NCBI GenBank assembly: GCA_947494335.1 | Contig: CANLUT010000003.1 | Span: 323,381 to 387,380, forward strand | Length of the DNA stretch: 64,000 nucleotides | Direction of reading: 5' to 3' | Source of the DNA: Oligoflexales bacterium | GTDB taxonomy: Bacteria; Bdellovibrionota_B; Oligoflexia; Oligoflexales; RGVZ01 | Shown here: positions 26,076 to 34,961 of the stretch, piece by piece | Position numbering within the stretch: the stretch's first letter is position 1 | How the letters are laid out: every line of letters begins with the position of its first letter | Notes under the pieces: generated by a model | Database searches by the model: none | Told to the model about the DNA's origin: nothing | The model's input: the letters and a program-made list of their open reading frames with translations, nothing else | Made by a program: the position numbers and the translations under genes

Positions 26076-28256
26076 ATGTTTAAAGAAAATTTTAAAAGAT
26101 TTTTTCGATTCATATCGGACGATTTGTGGTTATCACTTTACGATCGTCGACGACTGAATGCGTTTGAACTAAATAGCCGTAATACGCTCACAATTGCCTT
26201 CACGGGAACCATCCTTGCCCTGTTGTTAGGAGCGCTTAGTCTAAAAGCAATTTCGCAGCCTGATTTTCGCGCGTTTGTCGATGGTCGCGACGGTTTTTAT
26301 TTCCTCAAGGAAAAGGATGTGCGCTATGAAGGAGTGCGGCCCAGACGAATCGATTGCACAAATGGCTGCGGTAATTCAGGGGTTCCTACGATCGCTGACA
26401 GCGCCGCGTTGATATCGTCTCCCGAGGATTTAAATGACATCAGCATTTCCAAAACTGTGCTGCCGTCTTCATCTTTAGAGCGTTTTTGGGCGCGATTAGA
26501 TGTGTTCATTGACCCGACTCCATTGAGTTCAATCAAAAAATCCGAAGAGTATTTTGTCTTTGCCTTGCCGCAGATCTCATATCAATTTGCCAGGGTCCAG
26601 GTGAACGGGGAATTTGCCGGAACATTTGCAAATAATACGCCCATCAGGTTGACGATTCCGCAAGCTGCCATAGGTAGTGAGCCCTTAGCCGTGCGCGTGA
26701 CTTTTTCATTGCATAACAACGGGATCGCCTACCTTGACCGTAGCGACCTGATTCCGGCATATGTATCGACGCTCGCTGAATCCAGTCGTATGGAACAGTT
26801 CCGGATTTCCAGAAAAGACAACAGCGGTGCCATGGTAGGCATGATGTCTAGGGTGTTGATTGGCGTCTTTGCATTGATGTTATTTATTTTCATTGATAGC
26901 GCCCCGGAGAGTCTTGGTTTGGCTCTATTTCTGGGATTTGAAGCCTTGGCCATTGGATTAGGTCAAGGATGGATGTCGTCCAGTTACAATCCGTTTATGA
27001 TTCACTACAGCTATCAGATGGGCGATATTTTTCGGCTCTATTTCTTTTTGCAGCTGGCGCGGGTGGCAAAACCTAATCCAAGAATGTGGTTATTAATTGG
27101 AACACTGCTAAGTATCCCCTACGGCTTTGCAAAACAAATGGAGGTCGCATGGCAAATCGACGGACTACCGATTATTCCTCGGATTCGCGATGCGACCGCT
27201 GGAACTTTAGGCGCTCTTGCTTGCCTAAGAACGCTGTGGAGTATTCGTGGCAAAAAATTGCCTTGGAGACGGATAGCCTTGATTCTCGGCGCAATAGGAA
27301 GTGCGCAGCAGGTGCTGGGTCCAATCACGCACTATTGGCCTGAGCTCAATGAGAGTGCAAATTTCCGGGGTCTTTATGTCGTGCTCGAGGCGCTTTCCGT
27401 ATACGTTTTGGCGTTGAGTGCGTTCACCAATATTTCGACTCTAGAAAACCGTGTACGTAGTCTATCGGCTGCAAAAGCAAAAAGTGATTTAATTGAGCAG
27501 GAGCTAGAACTAGGACGAACTGTTCAGCGTGCGTTTCTCAATATTCCAAAAGTCCCACATGATTTTGAGGTCATTGGTAGTTTAGAAGCTGCCGTTTACG
27601 TCTCTGGAGATATTTACTTCGTTCATTGGGATGAGGTTGAACAGCGTCTCGCCCTGGTTTTGTCAGACGTTACTGGGCATGGTGTGCAGGCTTCCTTGAA
27701 GGCGACGGCTTGCTTTATGGTTGCACGTAACCTTTGGCAGTCAAGAGCGCCTCAAGAATTAAGTCAATCCGGGATCGGACAAAAATCAAAGTTAAAGAGC
27801 TTTCACAGGCAGACAACGGATATTCTCGGACTGTTTAACCCGATTCCCGATATCGCCACATTTGCTGGCATCGAAATTTTTCCTCGAAGACGACGTGCGT
27901 ACCTATATAGAAATAACTTCCATTCGCCCATCATTCTTGCCCCGAATGATACCGGTGGATGGGATCTGGAAGTTCCTGCCGTTGTTGTCGGTGAAGTGTT
28001 CGAATACTCAATCAAGCCCGGGACGGTGTTTGTTTTGTTTAGTGACGGCTTTGTAACCGGTACCAGACAGCTCTCGGACATGAGGCGATTTATCACGAGT
28101 AGGCTTGATAAGTTTGACGGTCATGCTGAAACGATGAAGAACATCATGCACGACTTTAATGAACAAAATCTCCAGAGGCCCGTGGACGATCGCACGCTTC
28201 TCGTGCTGTCATGGAAGCGTGACGAATATCTTTCGCAGCCAAAAAAGACCGCATAG
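26076..28256 (+). CDS. Membrane SpoIIE/RsbU-type PP2C phosphatase
   Basis: 726 aa. A TM anchor at about residues 39-60 is followed by an extracellular region of roughly 200 aa resembling the 7TMR-DISM sensory type, then a multi-pass segment (about 255-455) and a short coiled linker. The C-terminal phosphatase has the metal motifs VSGDIYF, LSDVTGHG, FSDGFVTG and VDDRTLLVL. Such proteins dephosphorylate anti-sigma-antagonist proteins and couple external signals to partner-switching. No anti-sigma or STAS gene is nearby. The ribosome site is poor, so translation may be low. Confidence 0.85.
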   Translation: MFKENFKRFFRFISDDLWLSLYDRRRLNAFELNSRNTLTIAFTGTILALLLGALSLKAISQPDFRAFVDGRDGFYFLKEKDVRYEGVRPRRIDCTNGCGNSGVPTIADSAALISSPEDLNDISISKTVLPSSSLERFWARLDVFIDPTPLSSIKKSEEYFVFALPQISYQFARVQVNGEFAGTFANNTPIRLTIPQAAIGSEPLAVRVTFSLHNNGIAYLDRSDLIPAYVSTLAESSRMEQFRISRKDNSGAMVGMMSRVLIGVFALMLFIFIDSAPESLGLALFLGFEALAIGLGQGWMSSSYNPFMIHYSYQMGDIFRLYFFLQLARVAKPNPRMWLLIGTLLSIPYGFAKQMEVAWQIDGLPIIPRIRDATAGTLGALACLRTLWSIRGKKLPWRRIALILGAIGSAQQVLGPITHYWPELNESANFRGLYVVLEALSVYVLALSAFTNISTLENRVRSLSAAKAKSDLIEQELELGRTVQRAFLNIPKVPHDFEVIGSLEAAVYVSGDIYFVHWDEVEQRLALVLSDVTGHGVQASLKATACFMVARNLWQSRAPQELSQSGIGQKSKLKSFHRQTTDILGLFNPIPDIATFAGIEIFPRRRRAYLYRNNFHSPIILAPNDTGGWDLEVPAVVVGEVFEYSIKPGTVFVLFSDGFVTGTRQLSDMRRFITSRLDKFDGHAETMKNIMHDFNEQNLQRPVDDRTLLVLSWKRDEYLSQPKKTA

Positions 28257-28282
28257 TTGAGCGAAGACCCTAAGGAGGTTAT

Positions 28283-29458
28283 ATGGGTTTGGATCGATTG
28301 AGGAACTCTTGGGAGCTCAAAATAGTGATCATCCTATTTTTTATGGCGTCTGGCTGTGTCACATCTGATCCTAGAGCCAACATTTACGCAGAGGCTCCAG
28401 AGTATTGTCGACAACTGAAGAAAGCTCAGGATTGGGATGATCCCATTAGAGCCTTGAACAATATTTCCCGATTCCATGAAAAAGGTTGTTATCAAGATGT
28501 CATCGAGCAGGTCGAAATTGCCCGTGGAAAATTAAGTCACAAAACCCATTCGATTCTGAAGGAAGGTTTAGAGTTTCTCATACCAGAGGGAAAACTTACG
28601 GACTACGTCCTGGAAAGTTATGAGCGTGGTTACCTGTCGTTTTTAGCGGCTACGTCATACCTTCACACTGAAAAAATTGAATCAGTGACGCCTGAATTGA
28701 ACAAGCTTTACAACGAGGAATCCGCCTTGACGTATAACCACGGACGAGATCCCGTAAATGCCCTCATCCAAGGGGCGATGTGGGATAACTTTAGTAAGCC
28801 TGGATTCTCGGCTAGACCATTTTGGCTTTGGTTGTCCAAAAGTAGTGATGTCAGTCCCAAGGCTAGGGCGTTCGCCAAGGTTCAGATTTCCAGGATTGAT
28901 TCGCAGGCAGCTGAAAACAAATCAAAAGCCCTCTGGAAAATTTACGAGGTGGGTCGTTTCCCGGCACTAGACTGGGAGATGAAGTTCCTAGATAACGAGC
29001 ATGGTTACTTCAAAATTCGTCCAAAACAGCAGTTTCCCGAAACCTGTACCCAAAATGGCGCAATTTTATTACCAACGACCTCATGGTTTACGAAAATAAG
29101 TCGCCGGCACGCCTATAGTTATCATCCTTTAGTTAACGCCAAGAGTTGGGTTCGTTTGCCCATTGGTGTCTTTTTGGGCGTGAGCACATTTACGGTAGGA
29201 ACGTCAATTACTGTTGGCGGGTGTGTCGCTGATGCCAGTGCTAAAATGTCAGGTGATCTGTGTAAATTAAGTATCCTTGGCGGAAAAGCTGTCATCGACT
29301 TGTCGCCGAAAGTAGTGGACTACGCTTTACAACCTGATTTGAGACACTGGGAAGAATTGCCTTCGGCGATCGCGATACTACCAATTGATGGTGACAGTCC
29401 AGCTACAAATGAGTGCCTGAGGTCATTTTCCCCAGAGTTTATCAGACGTATTCTATAG
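28283..29458 (+). CDS. Lipoprotein of unknown function
   Basis: 391 aa with a perfect AAGGAGG before the ATG. The lipobox is MASGC after a hydrophobic core. The first half is helical and repeat-like, perhaps Sel1/TPR-like, though no clear motif. A Gly/Val-rich hydrophobic segment (about residues 290-320) is unusual for a lipoprotein and could be membrane-inserted. It lies 26 nt behind the phosphatase and is likely co-transcribed. Confidence 0.7.
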   Translation: MGLDRLRNSWELKIVIILFFMASGCVTSDPRANIYAEAPEYCRQLKKAQDWDDPIRALNNISRFHEKGCYQDVIEQVEIARGKLSHKTHSILKEGLEFLIPEGKLTDYVLESYERGYLSFLAATSYLHTEKIESVTPELNKLYNEESALTYNHGRDPVNALIQGAMWDNFSKPGFSARPFWLWLSKSSDVSPKARAFAKVQISRIDSQAAENKSKALWKIYEVGRFPALDWEMKFLDNEHGYFKIRPKQQFPETCTQNGAILLPTTSWFTKISRRHAYSYHPLVNAKSWVRLPIGVFLGVSTFTVGTSITVGGCVADASAKMSGDLCKLSILGGKAVIDLSPKVVDYALQPDLRHWEELPSAIAILPIDGDSPATNECLRSFSPEFIRRIL

Positions 29459-29470
29459 ATGATCGTATTG

Positions 29471-29515
29471 ATAAAAAGAAAATGGCAAAGGGTGATTGTG
29501 ATCGCCTCTTTGCCA
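29471..29515 (-). terminator. Terminator of the small Pro/Ala-rich exported protein gene
   Basis: Stem 29483-29515 (TGGCAAAG ends, inner GGTGAT/ATCGCC). On the minus strand it is followed by TTTTCTTTTTAT. Confidence 0.75.
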
Positions 29516-29571
29516 GTTCTAGGATGAGAACGCATTAAATCAGAAATTGGTTTATCGGTACAACGCCGACC

Positions 29572-29967
29572 TTAAGGCGCGGAGCAGGTCCAGCCAGTTG
29601 ATTTCAGTTTCTCAACGAACTCACCAGCCTTCTGTTCGCAATAGCCTTCCTGGGCAGCTGCGCTGTAAAGCACCTTTTCTTCGCCGCTGGCCGCATCGCG
29701 CACGTAGTTAACTTTGCAAGGAACCTTGGATCCCTCTTTTTCGTAGGCGACGCGAATCGTACGTTTGGCATTGTCCATGGTGCAGCTGAAGTCAGTCGCG
29801 GATGGTGCAGTGTTAGCCGATGGCGCCGTCTCTTTGGGCTCTTTTACAGGTTCGCTGGCTTTCGGTGCATCCGCCGGCTTATCTGCGGCAGGAGTTCCTT
29901 CATTTGCCAAAGCGACGGAGGACATAGTTAGGAAAATAGTCATGGCTAGAGATGTTCTTGTTAGCAT
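29572..29967 (-). CDS. Small exported protein with Pro/Ala-rich linker
   Basis: 131 aa. Signal peptide ending near VALA, then an Ala/Pro/Lys/Glu-rich linker (about residues 22-58) and a compact C-terminal domain with four cysteines (SCTMD, PCKVN, YCEQK, TCSAP), probably disulfide-linked. GAGGAG precedes the ATG. Unknown function. Confidence 0.75.
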   Translation of the reverse strand: MLTRTSLAMTIFLTMSSVALANEGTPAADKPADAPKASEPVKEPKETAPSANTAPSATDFSCTMDNAKRTIRVAYEKEGSKVPCKVNYVRDAASGEEKVLYSAAAQEGYCEQKAGEFVEKLKSTGWTCSAP

Positions 29968-30102
29968 CAGATGAGCTCCTCATGGGATAGATTTTATGAT
30001 CGATAGATGATCGCGAAAAACGGAACAATTTCAAAGTGAATTTGTTAACGGACGCTCTTGAAGGGCCAAGGGTTGAGAAACTTTAAGAAAAATCAAAAGC
30101 CT

Positions 30103-32688
30103 TTAGGAATTAAGCAGGTTGGTGATGGTTGATTTTTTGACCGACCTGGTCGCCAGCAAAGTAAGTCCAAGACAGACTGGAATGATGATAAACCCTGTGA
30201 GTGCGGAGTTTAATTCGAGTGACGTCCACGTGGTTTTCAAGATGAGCGTTGCAACAGCCCAGCTTGCAAGTGCTCCGAGGGAGACTCCGAAAATAACTGC
30301 TGCCGAGGAGATGATGCCGTATTCAACGAGCAGAGCCTTTAAGGCGTCATTTGACGTCGCGCCCAAAGTTTTCAAGATCGCCACTGATTTGAATCGTTCA
30401 ATTGATTGCGCATACGCAATTGCATAAAGAACCCCGGCACCGCCAGCAAGCGCTAGCCAGGCGACGATGCCCACGGCGATGCTGATCTGATCAATAAATT
30501 TCATAAGTCGTTGGACGGCGGCTTTGACATCGACAGCACTGACGTTTGAGTGCATTTTGACGAGTGCGGCCTGTAGTCGGTCTATATCGTTCGGGTTAAT
30601 TCCGGAGGCACTGCCTACCCAGATCTTCGGGGCATCGTCCAATACCCCAGGTTGTACCAGGATCATGAAGTTTGGTTCAAACGACGTCCAACGCACCTTG
30701 CGGATGCTGGTGACCTCGCCAGTAATGGGTACACCCATCACATCAAATTTGATGCGGTCACCGATTTTTACGCCAACTCTCTTTGCAAATCCCTCTTCTA
30801 TCGATAGTGCAGGTAAGCCCTGACCTGAGAATGGTTCGGTCGGGTACGTTCCTGTAATAATCGACTCTGCAGAACTTAATCTTGAGCGGTAAGAAAGATT
30901 TTGTGTTCTGGCCTGTAGTCCTTCGCGCTGCTGCTGCTCGCGCTCACCCTCAAAGTCCATTTTTCTTTGATCGATACTAACGTCATTAATGGATTCCAGA
31001 CGAGCTCGAACCATGGGGGACATGACTCCCGTCGTCGCACCATTCGACTCAAAAAAACTTTTAACGGAATCAACTTGATCATCTTGAATGTCAAAGACGA
31101 ATAGCTGGGGTATGACTGAATCTGGTCGTGATATTTCCCGAACAATGATTGAGCGAAGCTGAGGTATGAGATTAATCAGAGAGGTGCCAAGAGCCAGGGC
31201 GAGAAAGGTGCTGACGGATGCACCTTTATTGCGGCTCATTTGGCGAAGAGCTAGGGAGACGAGCCAAGACATTTTCTTCCAAGCGGAGGCAATGACTCCT
31301 GCTCGTAGTAATGGGATTGCAGCTAATGAGAGTGCTAATGCAGCTCCCACGCAAATGCCGGCAAAAACTGATCCTGTAGTCCATGATTTTGACTCGTGCA
31401 CAGCTGTTAACCACCACAGCAAAACTGACGGCAGGTAGGCAATCGTCGTTATTTTGCGCTGAGAGTCAGCACCGGTGCTTGCCTCTTGAAAAAGAAATCC
31501 TGGGCGTAGAACTGATAGATGGATGAGCTGCGGTAAAGATAGTAGCAGGCCACTTGTAATCGCAAAAAGAGATGTCACTAAAACTGACCCAAGAGGAACA
31601 CGGAGATCGCTCAAGGTACCAGCGATAGGTGCAAGTGATTTTGCCAGTACCGGAAGTCCGCCGCTTGACACCGCTGCGGATACAAGGGTGGCCCCCAATC
31701 CCAAAAAAACACATTGAGTCACAAAGACCATTGGTGCAATCCAGGGATTTGCACCCAATGATGAAAGAATTGCGAACTCTCGGACTGTTTTTCGTAAATG
31801 TCCACGCATGAGATAGCTGGTGCCAACGGCTGCCAAAAAAAGTGCAGAAAGTGCAATGAGTGACAGGTAGTCGTTAACATATGCTTGCAGCCTGGTGAGA
31901 TCCTCCGATGCCTTGCTGTGCGAGCGCACTCGAAGGTCTTGGTGTCCTGGCAGAGGCAATAGCTCTTTTCGAATCTTTTCTACGAGTAACTCAATGTCTT
32001 GGTTTGTCGTTTGCGACGGAAGTCGCACTCGAAATGTATGAAATGATCGACTGCCAACCCCTAGAAGTTTTGTCTTAGGCAGGTCTTCAGAGCGAAGAAT
32101 TAGACGTGGAGCAAATGAAAACCCTCCGGCGCCGGCAGTGGGGTCGTCGATAACGATGTCCTTCACTGTTAGCTCTGCCTCACCAAGTCTCAGTTTTGAG
32201 CTAATGCCCACATTCATTTGTGTACGGAGCTCGCGGTAGATCCATACGTCTCCTGGGCCTAACCCTTTCGCTGCTCCTGGCGGGAGATCGACATCAGACT
32301 CAAGGATCAAACCTTTGTACAGAGGATAGTTTTCATCCACAAATCGTACCTCAACCAAACGGCTGATGGCATCATTGGTAGCCATAGATACTAGCGTGGT
32401 TTCCTCGGATAAAGTCGCTGCTGCAGGAACGGAAGTTCTGATTTGGTTCCTTAGTTGTTCCGTCCAAGGTTGTCTGGACGAGATCACAATATCAGCTCCA
32501 GCTATTTGTCGCGTTCTTTGAGCTATCTCTGACCGAAACGAGCGATTAAAGCCGTCCACAACCATGAAGCCCGTGAGACCAAGGGCCATGTTAATCATCA
32601 TCGATATGGAGAATGCCTTCTGCGTAAGTAACTGACGATAGGCTAACTTTAGAGTTAATCGTGTAGACTGCATAAAGTGTTGATTCAT
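30103..32688 (-). CDS. ybbP: ABC transporter permease, YbbP family (double FtsX)
   Basis: 861 aa from ATG 32688; an in-frame TTG at 32703 overlaps the upstream stop (TTGA) and is an alternative. Two FtsX-like blocks: N-terminal anchor, periplasmic domain and three TM helices (about 280-405), then a second block with TM helices near 445, a second periplasmic part and three C-terminal helices. This matches YbbP, the large partner of YbbA. Such MacB/LolCDE-like exporters move lipids or proteins by periplasmic mechanics; the YbbAP substrate is linked with lipid release in E. coli. Confidence 0.88.
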   Translation of the reverse strand: MNQHFMQSTRLTLKLAYRQLLTQKAFSISMMINMALGLTGFMVVDGFNRSFRSEIAQRTRQIAGADIVISSRQPWTEQLRNQIRTSVPAAATLSEETTLVSMATNDAISRLVEVRFVDENYPLYKGLILESDVDLPPGAAKGLGPGDVWIYRELRTQMNVGISSKLRLGEAELTVKDIVIDDPTAGAGGFSFAPRLILRSEDLPKTKLLGVGSRSFHTFRVRLPSQTTNQDIELLVEKIRKELLPLPGHQDLRVRSHSKASEDLTRLQAYVNDYLSLIALSALFLAAVGTSYLMRGHLRKTVREFAILSSLGANPWIAPMVFVTQCVFLGLGATLVSAAVSSGGLPVLAKSLAPIAGTLSDLRVPLGSVLVTSLFAITSGLLLSLPQLIHLSVLRPGFLFQEASTGADSQRKITTIAYLPSVLLWWLTAVHESKSWTTGSVFAGICVGAALALSLAAIPLLRAGVIASAWKKMSWLVSLALRQMSRNKGASVSTFLALALGTSLINLIPQLRSIIVREISRPDSVIPQLFVFDIQDDQVDSVKSFFESNGATTGVMSPMVRARLESINDVSIDQRKMDFEGEREQQQREGLQARTQNLSYRSRLSSAESIITGTYPTEPFSGQGLPALSIEEGFAKRVGVKIGDRIKFDVMGVPITGEVTSIRKVRWTSFEPNFMILVQPGVLDDAPKIWVGSASGINPNDIDRLQAALVKMHSNVSAVDVKAAVQRLMKFIDQISIAVGIVAWLALAGGAGVLYAIAYAQSIERFKSVAILKTLGATSNDALKALLVEYGIISSAAVIFGVSLGALASWAVATLILKTTWTSLELNSALTGFIIIPVCLGLTLLATRSVKKSTITNLLNS

Positions 32689-32699
32689 TGAACGTGGTC

Positions 32700-33401
32700 T
32701 CAATTGCTCGTCTGTTGTTCTTCCAGCTTACCGTTGGTCATTTTCAGAATTCTTTGACAACGCAGTGCGAGCTCCATGTTGTGAGTGACCAGAATCATCG
32801 CCATCTCATGACGTGCTGCAACACTAAAAATCAGATCAGAGATTTGCTTTCCCGTTTCTGGATCAAGACTGCCGCTTGGCTCATCGGCGAGAAGCAAGGT
32901 GGGAGTGGTCACGATAGCTCGAGCAATCGCGACGCGCTGACATTCACCTCCGCTTAAAGCCCCCGGTAAATGGTCTAATCGTGCAGATAGTCCAACCTCG
33001 ACCAAGGCTTCGCGTGCTTTGACCCGAGCATCTTCTTTCCCGGCAATTTCTAAAGGTAGAGAGACATTTTCAAGTGCGGTCAGCGAGGGCATAAGATGGA
33101 ACTGCTGGAAGATGATTCCTAAGGATCGTCCGCGCCAACGTGCTAACTCCAAATCGCTCAAACTTGCTATGTCTGTAGACCCTATAACTAAAGTTCCCGA
33201 TGAAGGGCGATCGAGGGTTCCGAGAAGCGAAAGTAACGTGGATTTACCGCTGCCACTCGGGCCGATAATTGCCAAAGATTGGCCACGACGAAGATCAAGA
33301 TCAACGCCTTTTAAGACATCAATGGGGCCTGCAGGCGTCGTCCATGTTTTCGTGAGTTTTTCAGCTTTTAGGACGATGTCTTGAGAGTTAGAGCTAATCA
33401 T
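32700..33401 (-). CDS. ybbA: ABC transporter ATPase, YbbA family
   Basis: 233 aa. Walker A GPSGSGKST (47-55), signature LSGGECQR, Walker B LLLADEPSG. LolD/MacB-type ATPase. Its start overlaps the tesA stop by 4 nt (ATGA) and its stop overlaps the possible TTG of ybbP, so the three are translationally coupled. Confidence 0.92.
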   Translation of the reverse strand: MISSNSQDIVLKAEKLTKTWTTPAGPIDVLKGVDLDLRRGQSLAIIGPSGSGKSTLLSLLGTLDRPSSGTLVIGSTDIASLSDLELARWRGRSLGIIFQQFHLMPSLTALENVSLPLEIAGKEDARVKAREALVEVGLSARLDHLPGALSGGECQRVAIARAIVTTPTLLLADEPSGSLDPETGKQISDLIFSVAARHEMAMILVTHNMELALRCQRILKMTNGKLEEQQTSN

Positions 33402-34000
33402 AAGAGAGTTTCCAGAAATTTAGCGACGTGATTGGCAATGATTTTGTGTCCCGAGACGTTGGGATGAATTCCATCTGGTAAATTTAACTCAGCTTTTGCT
33501 GCGACGCCGTCAAGCAGAAACGGCAAAAATGGTAGTTTCAGTTGCTTGGCAATAGTTGGATAAATTGAATCAAATGATTTTGCATAGGCTGCACCTAAAC
33601 TTGGTGGGACTTTCATGCCCGCTAAAATTACTTTTTTTGCTCCAAGTTCTGTTGCAATCTGAACCGTCTTCTCAAGGTTTTTGCGCGCGGATGCGACATC
33701 TTGTCCCCTTAGTCCATCATTAGCGCCCAAAGCTAGAAAAACCCAATCAGGTTTGGGCGGAGATTTCATGTGCCATTTTACGCGGGAGGGGCCGCTAGCT
33801 GTGGTGGATCCACTAACGCCTGCATTGACGAGCGTGACGTTGTACTTTTTTTCCTTGAGGGTCTTTTCGGCGACGGCGGGCCATGCAGACTCCTTTGGGA
33901 CACCATAGCCCTCTGTTAATGAGTCGCCAAGGCAAAGAATGGTCGTCGCATGCGCTGGGAGCGCAAGACTTAGAATGACAACTAAAAAAAGGTATCTCAA
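33398..34000 (-). CDS. tesA: TesA-type SGNH esterase/thioesterase
   Basis: 200 aa, TTG start with GGGAATAACC upstream. Signal peptide MRYLFLVVILSLALPAHA. The GDSLTEGYG block holds nucleophile Ser27; LGANDG and DGIHPNVSGH give the oxyanion and Asp/His residues. Periplasmic lysophospholipase/arylesterase. In E. coli tesA and ybbAP are divergent; here they share one direction, overlap, and directly follow an exported protein gene (2-nt gap). Confidence 0.93.
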   Translation of the reverse strand: MRYLFLVVILSLALPAHATTILCLGDSLTEGYGVPKESAWPAVAEKTLKEKKYNVTLVNAGVSGSTTASGPSRVKWHMKSPPKPDWVFLALGANDGLRGQDVASARKNLEKTVQIATELGAKKVILAGMKVPPSLGAAYAKSFDSIYPTIAKQLKLPFLPFLLDGVAAKAELNLPDGIHPNVSGHKIIANHVAKFLETLL

Positions 34001-34002
34001 GG

Positions 34003-34908
34003 TTATTCCCAGACCGACTCTGCAAGCAGTTTTGTGTCAGAGTACAAATCGTAAATATCCTGTGACTCGGTGTGACGCTTGAAAAGCATTTCTGTTTCGC
34101 CATCTCCGTCGAAGTCACCTGCATCCACTAACATCATATCTGAGCCGAGATAATGTATCTCTTTACTCGGTAGAACGCGAAATGTTTCTGTCTTGCGTGA
34201 CTTGGGTAATGTTTGTATCGATACAATCAATCCATGTTTGACAGAGGCCCAGGTGCGATGAATGCGAACGTCTTTTTCATTAAATTGGTAGAAGTCTGCT
34301 TCGCTCTCCGGGCTCGCCATTTTTTTATTCAGTTCATCAATCATTTGTTTAAGATGAGGTCTTGATTTATCAGCTGTGGCTTGACGCCATTTATAGGGGT
34401 CAACGCAGGAGCTGCTAAGCGATGATTTAAGCAAGATTGGTTTATAAACGGGTGTGGCCAGCCATCCCGCGTAGTCAGCTGATCTTTTTGTGCGCCATGG
34501 TGCACGATCCTCGGGTCGCAGGAGGTAGGGTGGTTTTGCGCCAGCTTCATTCTCTTTCTCCAGCATGGCCGTTAACTGACCTTCGGCTCGTCCGCCGAAA
34601 CAGACGTCCCAGGAAAAAGCTTTCGGAAGAGCTACGACAGGATTGCTATCTTGAAGTCTTGGGGCAGCCTGCCAAGGTTTCTTGTCGATACGCACAAAAA
34701 GAGGTCGCACCCGGGCTTCATACTGTGTGTCATTTTTGACTTCAGATTTTTCTTGTCCAGAGCCTACTGATTTTTTTTCGTCAGCGGACGCCGAGATTTG
34801 ATTTGGCCTAATCGGCCAATCTTCCAAAACACCCACCCAATTTGTCCACGCAAACGATGGACTCGCAGTTAATATTGATACGATAGATAAGGAGCGCAAC
34901 AGGAGCAT
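34003..34908 (-). CDS. Exported protein with an FG-GAP-like motif
   Basis: 301 aa from ATG 34908 (a further TTG at 34926 is possible). Signal peptide SLSIVSILTASPSFA. Near the C-terminus VDAGDFDGDGETEMLF resembles the calcium-binding FG-GAP/VCBS turn, often in surface beta-propellers, but only one copy is seen. It ends 2 nt before tesA and is therefore probably in the same operon. Confidence 0.72.
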   Translation of the reverse strand: MLLLRSLSIVSILTASPSFAWTNWVGVLEDWPIRPNQISASADEKKSVGSGQEKSEVKNDTQYEARVRPLFVRIDKKPWQAAPRLQDSNPVVALPKAFSWDVCFGGRAEGQLTAMLEKENEAGAKPPYLLRPEDRAPWRTKRSADYAGWLATPVYKPILLKSSLSSSCVDPYKWRQATADKSRPHLKQMIDELNKKMASPESEADFYQFNEKDVRIHRTWASVKHGLIVSIQTLPKSRKTETFRVLPSKEIHYLGSDMMLVDAGDFDGDGETEMLFKRHTESQDIYDLYSDTKLLAESVWE

Positions 34909-34961
34909 GGATTCTTTTTCCCACAACGGTTTAAGACATATGATTGCTCACTCAAATGATA

